64,000 bases of DNA, taken from Parabacteroides timonensis. GTDB lineage: Bacteria; Bacteroidota; Bacteroidia; Bacteroidales; Tannerellaceae. The DNA is taken from positions 483,526 to 547,525 of the forward strand of contig NZ_LT669941.1 of assembly GCF_900128505.1 (NCBI RefSeq), in the 5' to 3' direction. Position 1 is the stretch's first letter. Each line of letters opens with the position of its first letter. This document shows positions 1 to 9,134 of this stretch, one piece after another. The position numbers and the translations under genes are program-made. The notes beneath the pieces are model-generated. The model was given only the letters and a program-made list of their open reading frames with translations. It was not told where the DNA came from and did no database searches.

Positions 1-68
1 ATTATTTCTGTTCGATGGTGCTTCCGGTCATGCAGTATACTGTTGTTTTCAACGTTTCTATTATATGA
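1..68 (+). CDS. 3' end of an upstream gene (partial, uncertain)
   Basis: The frame starting at base 3 is open from the window edge and ends at a TGA at 66-68, which overlaps the ATG of the next gene at 65 (ATGA). This is the usual layout of translationally coupled genes. About 21 residues are visible, mostly hydrophobic, so nothing can be said of function. The frame of the following gene is also open to the left edge, so this tail could be a chance frame. In related genomes DUF4858 genes often follow an ECF sigma factor or a small membrane protein; that is background and is not seen here. Confidence 0.35.
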   Translation, partial: YFCSMVLPVMQYTVVFNVSII

Positions 69-700
69 TGTTGAAGCAATGTTTACTTATTCTGATGTTG
101 ATGGGAGTCCCCTATGTCCGGTTGTATGCGCAGGATTGGAGTGAAGAGGACTCAGTGTGGTTGTCGGGTATTCTGTCGGGAAAAGATACGATCCGTATCA
201 ACCCCGAATTTCAGAAAGCGATCCGTAGCGGTACGTTTATTCATCTGGAAGACGAACCCGGCCAGCAAATACTGGAAGCACCGGCGGAGTTGCCTATCCT
301 GAAAGACTTTTCCGAATATCTGCGGGCGGATACGGACAGCATACATAAAAATCTGGATTACAAATCGATGCCTCCGAGCGTTTTTCGCCTGTATGTGATA
401 GAGTTAGACACCGGCATGAAAATAAACAAAGAAGCTTATACACCGCCTCCCACACGTCCTATTGATAAAAAAGAAATACAGGTCGGAAAGCTTCCGGTGA
501 CGGCTGCGGCAGGAGGGAGGAATCTTTATTCGTCGGATGTAGTGAAGGATGGGCAGAAACGTGGTACGGTGGGTGGATCGGTGAAACTTTATTTCTCTCT
601 GGACGACATACTGACATGGATTTTCTCAAAAAAGGAAAGAAACAAACGGAAGAACCGTAAACGGGATGATACGTGGCGTTATTATAATTCAATGCCCTGA
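65..700 (+). CDS. DUF4858-like exported protein
   Basis: A 211-residue protein with an N-terminal signal peptide (hydrophobic residues 7-20, probable cleavage after the YAQ at about 21-23). The mature part begins with an acidic W-S-E-E-D segment, followed by an ILSGKDTIRINPE stretch typical of Bacteroidales DUF4858 proteins. The C-terminal 25 residues are strongly basic (KKERNKRKNRKR). The function of the family is unknown; the signal peptide places it in the periplasm or envelope. The start was chosen because it gives the signal peptide and forms an ATGA overlap with the upstream frame. The family name rests on recalled sequence pattern only. Confidence 0.65.
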   Translation: MMLKQCLLILMLMGVPYVRLYAQDWSEEDSVWLSGILSGKDTIRINPEFQKAIRSGTFIHLEDEPGQQILEAPAELPILKDFSEYLRADTDSIHKNLDYKSMPPSVFRLYVIELDTGMKINKEAYTPPPTRPIDKKEIQVGKLPVTAAAGGRNLYSSDVVKDGQKRGTVGGSVKLYFSLDDILTWIFSKKERNKRKNRKRDDTWRYYNSMP

Positions 701-724
701 CGGCCGTATGTTTTCTCGGACAAT

Positions 725-766
725 AAAAAAACTCCCGCCGGTATGTGAACAAATCCGGCGGGAGTC
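725..766 (-). terminator. Bidirectional intrinsic terminator
   Basis: Arms at 731-741 and 755-765 form a perfect 11-bp GC-rich stem (ACTCCCGCCGG and its complement). On the minus strand the stem is followed by a run of T, so it ends the YjdI/GNAT transcript. It also sits just past the DUF4858 gene on the plus strand. Confidence 0.85.
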
Positions 767-800
767 TGAAATTAAGTTATAGCTATTCTTTTTTATGTTT

Positions 801-1022
801 CTATTCTTTTTTATTAAGCCTGTAACTAAGTGCTCCCGACGGACATTTGTTGATCTGTGCGATCAGTTCCTCCGTAGTTGCATTTTCAATTTTTATCCAG
901 GGTCTTTCCTTGGGGTTGTATACCTGTGGTAATGTTTTTACACAAATACCTGCATGCTTGCACAATTCGGGCTGCCAGATAATGGTCAGCTCGCCATTTG
1001 AATATTCAATTTTCTTTCCCAT
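801..1022 (-). CDS. YjdI-like (4Fe-4S) mono-cluster protein
   Basis: A 73-residue divergent ferredoxin. It has the CKHAGIC motif at about 21-27 and a later CPSGAL motif at about 60-65, the pattern of the YjdI/Fer4_19 family, which is expected to bind one iron-sulfur cluster. There is no signal peptide, so it should be cytoplasmic. It lies 13 bp downstream of a small GNAT gene. The same pairing occurs in other bacteria (yjdI-yjdJ in Escherichia coli), which supports both assignments. The physiological role of the pair is not established. Confidence 0.85.
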   Translation of the reverse strand: MGKKIEYSNGELTIIWQPELCKHAGICVKTLPQVYNPKERPWIKIENATTEELIAQINKCPSGALSYRLNKKE

Positions 1023-1035
1023 ACTCTATATCGCT

Positions 1036-1335
1036 TTATCCTATATTAATACCCTTCATAACTATACGTCGCCAGTCAGGATGCTTTTTAATATATCCTG
1101 CTACAAAAGGACATAGCGGCACCAGGCGTAACTCCTGCTTTTCGATATCCTTCAGTACTTTTTCGACCAGTTGGCTCCCTACACCTTTTCCTTCCAGTTG
1201 AACCGGAACCTCCGTATGTGTGAGATAGATTTCGCCGGTTTTATTTTTGATATACTCGATCTTTGGAACCAGTTTGCCAATATGAAATTCGTATTGGTGA
1301 TCCTCCCTGTTATCAATTAATTCGTAATCGTCCAT
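1036..1335 (-). CDS. YjdJ-like small GNAT N-acetyltransferase
   Basis: A 99-residue minimal GNAT protein. It contains the acetyl-CoA binding segment EGKGVGSQLVEKVL and the C-terminal LCPFVAGYIKKHPDW typical of the YjdJ type. The frame extends 29 codons further upstream, but that part (basic, no family similarity) does not look like a GNAT N-terminus. The Met at 1335 is therefore preferred, giving a start of MDDYELIDN. It is probably transcribed with the iron-sulfur protein 13 bp downstream. The substrate is unknown. Confidence 0.8.
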   Translation of the reverse strand: MDDYELIDNREDHQYEFHIGKLVPKIEYIKNKTGEIYLTHTEVPVQLEGKGVGSQLVEKVLKDIEKQELRLVPLCPFVAGYIKKHPDWRRIVMKGINIG

Positions 1336-1690
1336 TTTATACTCTTTTATTAATGTTCTGTTATATTTCAAACATTTTATGGAGATGCTTTGTTTTGGAT
1401 ATTTTCGGTTTTCTTTAGCCAAGTCTCCGATAACGAAATGATGTCAGATGTTCGTTTCTGATTGTAAGTTGGAATTCGTTTATTCTTACGAATTAATATG
1501 AATATATGCTGTTTGGTGAAACTTTTATTACTCGTAATCTGTTTTATAACTATAAAACAAAGTCATTTTGTTTTTAAAGAGGGAATATTTGATGAATAAT
1601 GGTATAATTGACTAATAAGGAAGTAAAATGGAACATCTCTGTTTTATTTTTTATTGTTAGTTTTAAGTCACATATCAAAAATGGAGTGTT

Positions 1691-1918
1691 ATGAATAAGA
1701 ATGACGTTGGTTCAGATGCCGGTAAGATCTGGCGTTTGCTTGCAGAGAGGGGCAACATGTCCATCAGAAAAATCGGAGAAATGACTCATTGCAGAGAGTC
1801 TGTTATTTTTCTGGCTTTGGGTTGGTTAGCCCGGGAGAATAAAATACGTTTCCGGAGCGACGGTAACGATATGCTGTTCGTTGAAATAAATATTCCGCTA
1901 ACAGAAACGTATTATTAA
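1691..1918 (+). CDS. Winged helix-turn-helix domain protein
   Basis: A 75-residue protein that is almost entirely one winged-helix domain (residues about 8-60, with the helix-turn-helix around SIRKIGEMTHCRESVIFLALGWL). It matches the PF10771/DUF2582 type common in Bacteroidetes and some archaea. These proteins are assumed to bind DNA, but their targets are unknown. It stands alone, preceded by 268 bp of AT-rich DNA in which no gene is seen, and it converges on the copper-efflux operon with a terminator between them. Confidence 0.8.
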   Translation: MNKNDVGSDAGKIWRLLAERGNMSIRKIGEMTHCRESVIFLALGWLARENKIRFRSDGNDMLFVEINIPLTETYY

Positions 1919-1949
1919 ATAGGACACTAAAATTTTAGGCGCAACGAGT

Positions 1950-1982
1950 AAAGGGATACAAATGATTTGTAGCCCTTTTTTT
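1950..1982. terminator. Intrinsic terminator between convergent genes
   Basis: AAGGG, TACAAAT, a short loop, ATTTGTA and CCCTT form a stem with one bulge, followed by seven T. An outer GGCGCA/TGCGCC pair (about 1938 and 1985) could extend it. It lies between the winged-helix gene (+) and the CusB-like gene (-) and can serve both. Confidence 0.75.
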
Positions 1983-2002
1983 GTTTGCGCCTATCTGTGT
2001 TT

Positions 2003-3646
2003 CTATTTCCGGTAATGACAGCAGGCCGGAAGCTTGTCGTAAACATTTTGGTCTGCCTTGTACTTGTCATTGTCGTGTCCTGCGGCGGCAATAGCTTTGG
2101 CTATGGCATCGACAGAGGTTTGTTTAGGGTCAAACTGTAAATGTATCGTCTGGGTATTTTTGTCCCAGATGGCGGACGAGACTCCTTTAATACTCTTGGC
2201 TGTATCTTCGATACGTTGTTTACACATATCGCAGGCACCTTTTACTCCGAACATGGCATGTTCGCCTTGTGCATTGGAGGCTTGCATAGAATGTCCGGCA
2301 TGTCCGGCGTGCCCGGTCATCGGTTGTGCGACGTTTCCGTCATTGTTCATCATAGAAGGTTTTCCTTCCAGCTGGGCACTGGCATCGATTGAAAAGACCC
2401 CGTTTGTTACAATTTCTTCTCCATCGGATAATCCTTTCAGTATGACATAAGCATTGCCTAACGACGGACCCAATTCTACTTCCCGCATCTGGAAAGTGGG
2501 TGTGGAGATATCCGGCTGTTTGACATATACTATTGCACGTTTACCGGTCCAAAGTACGGCTGTCTGTGGAACGACAATCTGATCCTTGTATCCTTTTAAA
2601 GCTGCATTGACGGTAGCTGTCGCATACATTTCCGGTTTCAGTTCCATCTGAGGGTTGGATACCTCGACACGTACGCGGGAAGTACGGCTGGTAGCGTTTA
2701 CAATGGGGTCGATAAATGCAATCTTACCTTTGTATACTTTGCCGGGAAGAGCCTGCAAGGTGAATTCCACCGGATCGCCTTTACTTAAGAAAGGCAGGTC
2801 GACTTCGTAAGCATCGAACATAGCCCATACCTTGGAAAGGTTGGCTACATCGAATAGGATAGCTCCTTGTGATACATAATCTCCCTGGCTGACCTTTTTC
2901 GATATGACGATACCGCTGGTGTTTGATTTGATTTCTACTAACGGGGAAGTAGTACCCGATTGCTCGATGGCTGTTATTTGTGCATCGGTCATTTTCCAGA
3001 GTTGCAGTTTTTCTTTGGCCGCCTGGATCAATGCCGGTTGTTGCATTTTTATCGCTTCCAGTAATTCCTGCTGGGCTGTAAATAGTTCCGGCGAGTATAA
3101 AGTGGCAAGTGTTTGTCCGCTATGTACGGTTTCTCCTGTAAAATCGACGGCAAGGTTTTCGATGCGGCCTCCTACATGAGCTGTCTGTGATTGAAGACTC
3201 CGTTCGTCCGGTGCTATTTTGCCATAGAGACGTACTTGTTTTACCGGATTTTCCTTACTGACGCGCGATGTCTGTACATCGGCCAGTGCCATTGCTTCTT
3301 CCGATAACTGGATAGACGAAGGATCGATGTTTTCGTTATTGTTACCGCTTTTGCGTACTGGTATCAGGTCCATACCGCAGATAGGGCATTTTCCCGGTTT
3401 ATCCTGTCGGATCTGAGGATGCATGGAACAGGTCCAGACCCCGTTTTCATCCTGTTGCAGATCGTGGCTATGGGAATGCCCGGCTATGCTGTCATGGGAA
3501 TGATCGTGATGGCTGCTGTCTGCCTGCGGGGTGGAGGAAGGGCTGAATAATAACCAGCCGACTAATAATCCTGCGAGTGCGAATATTATATATTGAACTT
3601 GCTTTGTCTTGATCCATTCTTTTATCTTTTTCATACGATTAATCAT
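2003..3646 (-). CDS. cusB: CusB-type RND efflux periplasmic adaptor with metal-binding and HMA domains
   Basis: A 547-residue membrane fusion protein of a copper/silver RND efflux system, linking the inner-membrane pump to the outer-membrane channel. Order of parts: N-terminal membrane anchor (about 19-34); a His-rich stretch (46-62); a heavy-metal-binding domain with CSMHP and CPICGMDLIPV (Cys at 73, 87 and 90); lipoyl-type hairpin and barrel domains; and a C-terminal HMA-like domain with CDMC at 472-475 and a CC pair near the end. The C-terminal HMA domain is an addition to the basic adaptor. The start overlaps the channel gene by 8 bp, so translation is probably coupled. Metal specificity (Cu/Ag rather than Zn/Co) is inferred from Met/Cys content. 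Confidence 0.92.
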   Translation of the reverse strand: MINRMKKIKEWIKTKQVQYIIFALAGLLVGWLLFSPSSTPQADSSHHDHSHDSIAGHSHSHDLQQDENGVWTCSMHPQIRQDKPGKCPICGMDLIPVRKSGNNNENIDPSSIQLSEEAMALADVQTSRVSKENPVKQVRLYGKIAPDERSLQSQTAHVGGRIENLAVDFTGETVHSGQTLATLYSPELFTAQQELLEAIKMQQPALIQAAKEKLQLWKMTDAQITAIEQSGTTSPLVEIKSNTSGIVISKKVSQGDYVSQGAILFDVANLSKVWAMFDAYEVDLPFLSKGDPVEFTLQALPGKVYKGKIAFIDPIVNATSRTSRVRVEVSNPQMELKPEMYATATVNAALKGYKDQIVVPQTAVLWTGKRAIVYVKQPDISTPTFQMREVELGPSLGNAYVILKGLSDGEEIVTNGVFSIDASAQLEGKPSMMNNDGNVAQPMTGHAGHAGHSMQASNAQGEHAMFGVKGACDMCKQRIEDTAKSIKGVSSAIWDKNTQTIHLQFDPKQTSVDAIAKAIAAAGHDNDKYKADQNVYDKLPACCHYRK

Positions 3647-5117
3647 TTAATGAGGTTGCTACTAACTTTTCCATGCCGGCTACCATTGTGTTGTATTCGG
3701 CAACTGCTTCACTTTTTTTGAGACTGTAATCCAGTAACTGGCGTTCGACTTGTATAATGTCGGTGAGGCTGGTCACTCCGGCTGAAAATTCCCGCACCAT
3801 CAGTTGCCAGGTAGATAAAGCCAGGTTCTGCTGCTTCTTATATAAGCTGACTTTACGGGCTGCATCTGCCAGTTGTTGTTTGACTGTCTGATACTCGGCC
3901 TGCAACTGGTTCAGCGTATTTTCGTATTTCAGCTCACTTGCCTGGCGGTAATGTTTACTTTCCCGTTGTTGTGCGTTATATTTCTTTCGGAAAATGGGAA
4001 TACTTATCTTGAACATAGGCATGACCATATCCATTCCGTTCATGTCAGGCATGACCATTGCATTGTCTGATTTACCGACTACCGAATATTGCAGGCCGAT
4101 TCCGAACATTGGATAACTCATCTTCTTATCCATTATTGCTTTGGCCTTATAGGCATTCGCTTCTGCTTCCAGCATCGATAACATCGGGTTGGCCAGGATA
4201 ATGCTGTCGGTCATCGTTTTGTCATCTGCCAGGAAACGAATTTGTATCAGTGAGTCGGGTACAGCCACTCTTGTCTGTTGATCGCGGTTCAATAAGGCGT
4301 TGAAACGAGCTTCGGCTGCGGTACGGTTGGAGACAATTACTTCCAGATTATTCTCAAGTTCTGCTTTTTCTATCTGGATACGCAATACATCTGACATACC
4401 TCCGGAAGAATTTCCTGTACCCATAGGGCTTCCTCCCATGCCAGACATTCCGCTATTATTGGATGCAGGCATGGCTGTTGGCGAAGTATTTCCTGCTCCT
4501 CCCATATTGTCCATACTGTTTCCGGGTGAGGCAGGTACAGCCTGGGAGGTATTGGCTACAGGTGGAGCTACTGTCGGTGTGGGGTTTACGCCGGGTGCGG
4601 AGAAACGCTTAAGTGCCAACTGTTCCAATTGCTCCAGTAAAATAAGATTTGCCTGTGTATTTTTATACTGTTCATTCAGATTACATAGTCGATACCATTG
4701 GCTTTTGACCTCATAGAACAGGTTGTTTCTTGCATCACGGAATTGCTCGTAGGCCATACGCGACATTTCAGTCGCTTCGTTACGTGCTGCTTTTTGTGTT
4801 CCGAACCAGGGAAACATCTGCATGAGTGTGAAGTCTGCAACCTGTTTTCCTCCCAGTGTTTCCATGGGTTTGACAAAAAGGCCTATATCCAATTCCGGAT
4901 CAGAGTAGGCTCCCGCCTGTGGAATTTTTTCCAGCGCTGCTTTATAAAGGGCGAAGTTGGAGTTGATCAGCGGATTATTGCGTGCGGCTGTTTCCAGATA
5001 GTAAGCGAGGCTATCTGCCTGCTGTGAATATCCGGATAAAGTACCGAGCAGTAAGGCGATTCCGATCAGATATAGTTGTATTTTGAGATTATTCTTCATC
5101 GTTTTTATCATTTTCAA
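3639..5117 (-). CDS. cusC: TolC-family outer-membrane channel of the Cus system, with Met-rich insert
   Basis: A 492-residue outer-membrane factor with a signal peptide (hydrophobic about 13-28) and two TolC repeats rich in coiled coil. Between helices, residues about 176-243 form a low-complexity linker of Met, Gly, Ser, Asn and Pro with many Met. A second Met cluster lies near residue 350 (PDMNGMDMVMPMF). Met-rich segments bind Cu(I)/Ag(I) in other Cus components, so a metal-relay role is plausible but inferred. The gene overlaps the 3' end of cusA by up to 29 bp; internal Met codons at 5111 and 5099 are alternative starts. It is the middle gene of the operon. Confidence 0.9.
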   Translation of the reverse strand: MKMIKTMKNNLKIQLYLIGIALLLGTLSGYSQQADSLAYYLETAARNNPLINSNFALYKAALEKIPQAGAYSDPELDIGLFVKPMETLGGKQVADFTLMQMFPWFGTQKAARNEATEMSRMAYEQFRDARNNLFYEVKSQWYRLCNLNEQYKNTQANLILLEQLEQLALKRFSAPGVNPTPTVAPPVANTSQAVPASPGNSMDNMGGAGNTSPTAMPASNNSGMSGMGGSPMGTGNSSGGMSDVLRIQIEKAELENNLEVIVSNRTAAEARFNALLNRDQQTRVAVPDSLIQIRFLADDKTMTDSIILANPMLSMLEAEANAYKAKAIMDKKMSYPMFGIGLQYSVVGKSDNAMVMPDMNGMDMVMPMFKISIPIFRKKYNAQQRESKHYRQASELKYENTLNQLQAEYQTVKQQLADAARKVSLYKKQQNLALSTWQLMVREFSAGVTSLTDIIQVERQLLDYSLKKSEAVAEYNTMVAGMEKLVATSLND

Positions 5118-8100
5118 TGTTTTGTTTCTTTTGTTCTTTCTTAATTATGCTTTCACGCCACCAGCATTGCAGGACGGGTACGACAAACATAGTCATAGAC
5201 TGTATCAGCATTCCCCCGAAGGTGGGTATTGCCATCGGCACCATGATATCGGCTCCTTTTCCTGTCGAGGTCAATACAGGAAGTAAGGCAATCAATGTTG
5301 TTGCCGTTGTCATGGCGGCCGGTCGTACACGTTTTAATCCGGCAGCAACTACGGCTTCCCGTATAGCCTCTTTCGTACGGGGATTTTGCCGGAGGAATGT
5401 TTGGTGGATGTAAGTACCCATCAATACACCGTCGTCGGTAGCAACACCGAACAAAGCAATAAACCCGACCCAGACGGCAACACTCAGGTTGATGGTATGC
5501 ATCTGGAAAAGATCCCTCATATTCTCTCCGCCGACAGAAAAGTTCATAAACCAATCCTGTCCATACAGCCAAAGCAGGATAAACCCTCCGGCAAAGGCAA
5601 CAAATACACCGGAGAAGTGGATAAGAGAGGCTGTGACCGACTTGAACTGGAAATATAAGACCAATAGAACAATCAGTAATGCCAGAGGCACTACAATTGC
5701 CAGCCGTTGGGTAGCCCGTTCCTGTTGTTCATAGTTCCCTGCAAACTTGTAAGATACTCCTTTGGCCAGTGTCAGTTCCCCGTCTTTTATTTTTTGTTCA
5801 AGTACGCGAGTGGCTTCTTTAACCACGTCGACCTCTGCTTTACCGGATATTTTGTCGAATATGACATAACCGACCAGGAAGGTGTTTTCACTTTGTATCA
5901 TCTGGGCTCCACGTGTATAATCTATATCGGCCAGTTCTTTCAATGGTACCTGGGCTCCTGTTGCCGTAGGAACTAGTAACATAGACAATGCTTCCGGATT
6001 ATCCCGCAATTCGCGGGCATAACGTAGGCGGACCGGAAAACGCTCTCTTCCTTCGACTGTTGTCGTTAATACCATTCCACCGACAGCAGCACTTAATATT
6101 TCCTGTAAATCTTCTACGTTTACTCCATAACGCGCCATGTTGTCCCTGTTTAAATTGATCTCGAGATAAGGAGCTCCTACCGCTCTGTCATAGAATACAG
6201 AGGAGGGGATCACGGAAGGTACTTCTTTTAATGCCTGCTCGATAACCTTACCGCTCTGTTCGATCGTTTCCAGGTCGGGACCGTATATTTTCAATCCCAT
6301 CGGGGCACGCATACCGGTCGACAACATAACAAGACGGGCCTCGATTGGTTGCAACTTGGGAGCTGAAGTTAGGCCCGGCAGATGGGTGACATTTACTATC
6401 TGTTGCCAGATATCATCCGTATTTTTGATTTCCGGACGCCATTGACGGAAATAGTCTCCTTTGCTGTCGGCTATCAGGCTGTCTTTGGGAATGAGCCGGA
6501 AACCGTCAGCCGGATTGTATGTATCGCCGTTCTTCAGAATGTAGGCACCCTGTTTATTAACCTTGAAACGTTCCCTTTGTCCGTCTTCATTCAGAATGTA
6601 TTCAGGACGATAGTTTATCGTATTTTCAAACATTTGTGCCGGAGCAGGGTCGAGGGCTGAGTTGACACGTCCCCATTTTCCGATGGCTGTCTCCACTTCC
6701 GGAATGGCAGCCAGGCGTTTGTCGAGCGCTTCGATATAATCGAGGTTTTGTGCAATCCCGGTATGAGGCATGCTGGTGGGCATCAGGAGGAAGGAACCCT
6801 CATTCAAGCTGGGCATAAACTCTTCGCCTATACCGGGAAATTCAGCGGATGCTTTTTCCCAGAAAGTTGTCTGGCGGAAATCTTTCCATCCCAGCGTTTC
6901 CATACCTGATGCAACGAAGCCGAATGTTTTATTAAATCCTATCCATATAATGAAACCGAACAGGATCGTTGTCGCAGGAATAATCATGAACTGCCAACGG
7001 TGGCTAAGACACCATCTTAATATCTGTTCGTAGTAGATCACCAGTAACCATAATAGGGTTAAGATGACAACGATACAAGCCGCAACAAAAAGTATGTTGG
7101 AGAATAATCCGGCCTGAGGCCCCATCGGTAGCCATTCTTCCGATAGATAATAAACTGCCACTAGCAACGTGATACCTATATTTATATAGTTGCTCATCTT
7201 GGGATTTTTCCAGTAGAAAGCAAACAGGTTGTTCAGTCCGACAGCTGTAAGGCCAAGTGCCGGAATACTGCTGTAAATGATCGATAATAGAATGCCTGAT
7301 ACAATAAGGATATAATTGGCTATCTTTCGTATCGACTTGGATTTGATCCGGACAGAGAACAGTAAATAAGAAAGTGTCGGCAGCAGGATCAGCCCTAGTA
7401 TGAAAGCGGATGCCAGTGCATACGTTTTAGTATAGGCGAGGGGAGAGAACATTTTCCCTTCCTGAGCTTCCATGGCAAATACGGGTAAAAAACTGACTAT
7501 TGTGGTGATCATTGCTGTTGCAATAGCTCCGGATACTTCACTGACAGCCTTGTAGATAAGGTTGACCAATGCTTTCCCGCCTTTGATATCCTTGTTCTCC
7601 GGCATTTCCATATAACGAATGATGCTTTCTACAAATACGACCCCTACATCGACCATAACTCCGATAGCAATGGCAATACCGGACAAAGCAACAATGTTTG
7701 CTTCTATTCCGGTGTATTTCATAATGATGAATGTAGCCAGTACGGCCACAGGGAGCATACTTGCTATTACTACGGATGCACGCAGGTTAAGGACTAATAC
7801 AATAATCACGATGATACAGATCAGTATTTCGTGTGAGAGCGAAGTTTCAAGTGTTCCAATCGTTTCTTTGATCAGGCCGGTCCGGTCGTAAAAAGGTATG
7901 ACACTAACCTTCGACACTGTGCCGTCCGCCAACGTTTTCTGAGGAAGGCCGGCTTCTATCTCTTTAATCTTAGCCTTAACATTGTCTATCACTTCCAACG
8001 GATTCGCTCCGTACCGGGCGATAACAACTCCCCCCACGGCTTCTACGCCTTCCTTATCCAATCCGCCACGGCGGGTACCCGGGCCGATATTCACGAAAGC

Positions 8101-8940
8101 GACATCCGATATACGTACCGGTACACCGTCTCTGACGGTTACGACAGCTTTTTCCAGGTCAGATACATCTTTAATATAGCCAAGCCCACGGATCAGGTAT
8201 TCAACCTTGTTGATCTCCATCGTTTCGGCACCGATATCGAGATTACTTTTCTTTACGGCATTCATGATATCCATGACGGAAACGTTGAAGGCGCGCATGG
8301 CATCCGGGTTCAGTTCTATCTGATATTCTTTTACAAAACCTCCGGCAGAAGCCACTTCCGATACTCCTTCGGCCGCGGAAAGGGAGTATTTTACATAGAA
8401 ATCTTGTATGGTGCGCAATTCTTCTGCGTTCCAACCACCGGTAGGTTTCCCTGTCTCCGGGTTTCTGCCTTCCAGGGTGTACCAGTATATTTGACCCAGA
8501 GCTGTGGCGTCCGGACCTAATGCCGGTTGAACACCTTCCGGCAAGGTACCGGATGGCAGCGAATTCAGTTTTTCCAGAATCCTTGAACGACTCCAGTAGA
8601 ATTCGATATCATCGTCGAAGATAATGTAGATGAACGACATCCCGAACATGGAGCTACTTCGGATGCTTTTTACTCCCGGAATCCCTAATAGGGAAGTGGT
8701 CAGTGGATAAGTGATTTGATCTTGTATATCTTTTGGCGATCGTCCCATCCATTCGGTTGCGACGATCTGTTGGTTATCACCGATATCCGGTATTGCGTCT
8801 ACCGGGATTGGATTACGCGGAATAATACCTCCGTGCCAGTTGAAAGGAGAGGTCGATATACCCCAGACAACGACTAATATTAATAATAGAATGGTTACAA
8901 CCCTGTTATCAAGGAAATAACGGATTATTTTATTTAACAT
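5089..8940 (-). CDS. cusA: CusA/CzcA-family heavy-metal RND efflux pump
   Basis: A 1283-residue inner-membrane proton-driven pump. It has the RND N-terminal helix (about 13-31), the first periplasmic domain with WMGRSPKDIQDQITYPL, and the proton-relay helix SGIAIAIGVMVDVGVVFVESI, with a second helix set near the C-terminus (VATDDGVLMGTYIHQ). It is longer than E. coli CusA (about 1047 residues) because of extra segments in the centre (around residues 540-700 and 760-830); Bacteroidota homologues are usually this long. It is the first gene of the cusA-cusC-cusB unit. The upstream region holds a hairpin and a possible -7 box (TACTTTTG, minus strand, 9098-9105). Confidence 0.93.
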   Translation of the reverse strand: MLNKIIRYFLDNRVVTILLLILVVVWGISTSPFNWHGGIIPRNPIPVDAIPDIGDNQQIVATEWMGRSPKDIQDQITYPLTTSLLGIPGVKSIRSSSMFGMSFIYIIFDDDIEFYWSRSRILEKLNSLPSGTLPEGVQPALGPDATALGQIYWYTLEGRNPETGKPTGGWNAEELRTIQDFYVKYSLSAAEGVSEVASAGGFVKEYQIELNPDAMRAFNVSVMDIMNAVKKSNLDIGAETMEINKVEYLIRGLGYIKDVSDLEKAVVTVRDGVPVRISDVAFVNIGPGTRRGGLDKEGVEAVGGVVIARYGANPLEVIDNVKAKIKEIEAGLPQKTLADGTVSKVSVIPFYDRTGLIKETIGTLETSLSHEILICIIVIIVLVLNLRASVVIASMLPVAVLATFIIMKYTGIEANIVALSGIAIAIGVMVDVGVVFVESIIRYMEMPENKDIKGGKALVNLIYKAVSEVSGAIATAMITTIVSFLPVFAMEAQEGKMFSPLAYTKTYALASAFILGLILLPTLSYLLFSVRIKSKSIRKIANYILIVSGILLSIIYSSIPALGLTAVGLNNLFAFYWKNPKMSNYINIGITLLVAVYYLSEEWLPMGPQAGLFSNILFVAACIVVILTLLWLLVIYYEQILRWCLSHRWQFMIIPATTILFGFIIWIGFNKTFGFVASGMETLGWKDFRQTTFWEKASAEFPGIGEEFMPSLNEGSFLLMPTSMPHTGIAQNLDYIEALDKRLAAIPEVETAIGKWGRVNSALDPAPAQMFENTINYRPEYILNEDGQRERFKVNKQGAYILKNGDTYNPADGFRLIPKDSLIADSKGDYFRQWRPEIKNTDDIWQQIVNVTHLPGLTSAPKLQPIEARLVMLSTGMRAPMGLKIYGPDLETIEQSGKVIEQALKEVPSVIPSSVFYDRAVGAPYLEINLNRDNMARYGVNVEDLQEILSAAVGGMVLTTTVEGRERFPVRLRYARELRDNPEALSMLLVPTATGAQVPLKELADIDYTRGAQMIQSENTFLVGYVIFDKISGKAEVDVVKEATRVLEQKIKDGELTLAKGVSYKFAGNYEQQERATQRLAIVVPLALLIVLLVLYFQFKSVTASLIHFSGVFVAFAGGFILLWLYGQDWFMNFSVGGENMRDLFQMHTINLSVAVWVGFIALFGVATDDGVLMGTYIHQTFLRQNPRTKEAIREAVVAAGLKRVRPAAMTTATTLIALLPVLTSTGKGADIMVPMAIPTFGGMLIQSMTMFVVPVLQCWWRESIIKKEQKKQNIENDKNDEE

Positions 8941-8992
8941 AGGATGATGTTTTAATCAAAATGATTTAATTAGTGCATAAAATCTTGTTGCA

Positions 8993-9025
8993 ATAGGTAG
9001 GCTTTGTTTTCCAAAGAATACCTAT
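8993..9025 (-). promoter_or_regulatory. Hairpin/dyad in the cusA leader
   Basis: Arms ATAGGTA (8993-8999) and TACCTAT (9019-9025) are perfectly complementary and enclose a second CTTTG/CAAAG pair. The dyad lies about 53-85 bp upstream of the cusA start and downstream of a possible -7 element. It could be an operator for a metal regulator or a hairpin in the 5' leader. No regulator gene for this operon is visible nearby. Confidence 0.4.
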
Positions 9026-9134
9026 GCATGTGAACTTTCCTCTTGTGCTATACAAAAGGAACAGATAATTCTTATTTATTGTTTATTGAAGTATAAACAA
9101 AAGTAGGTATGTCCGGTCTGTAAACCGGTATTAA

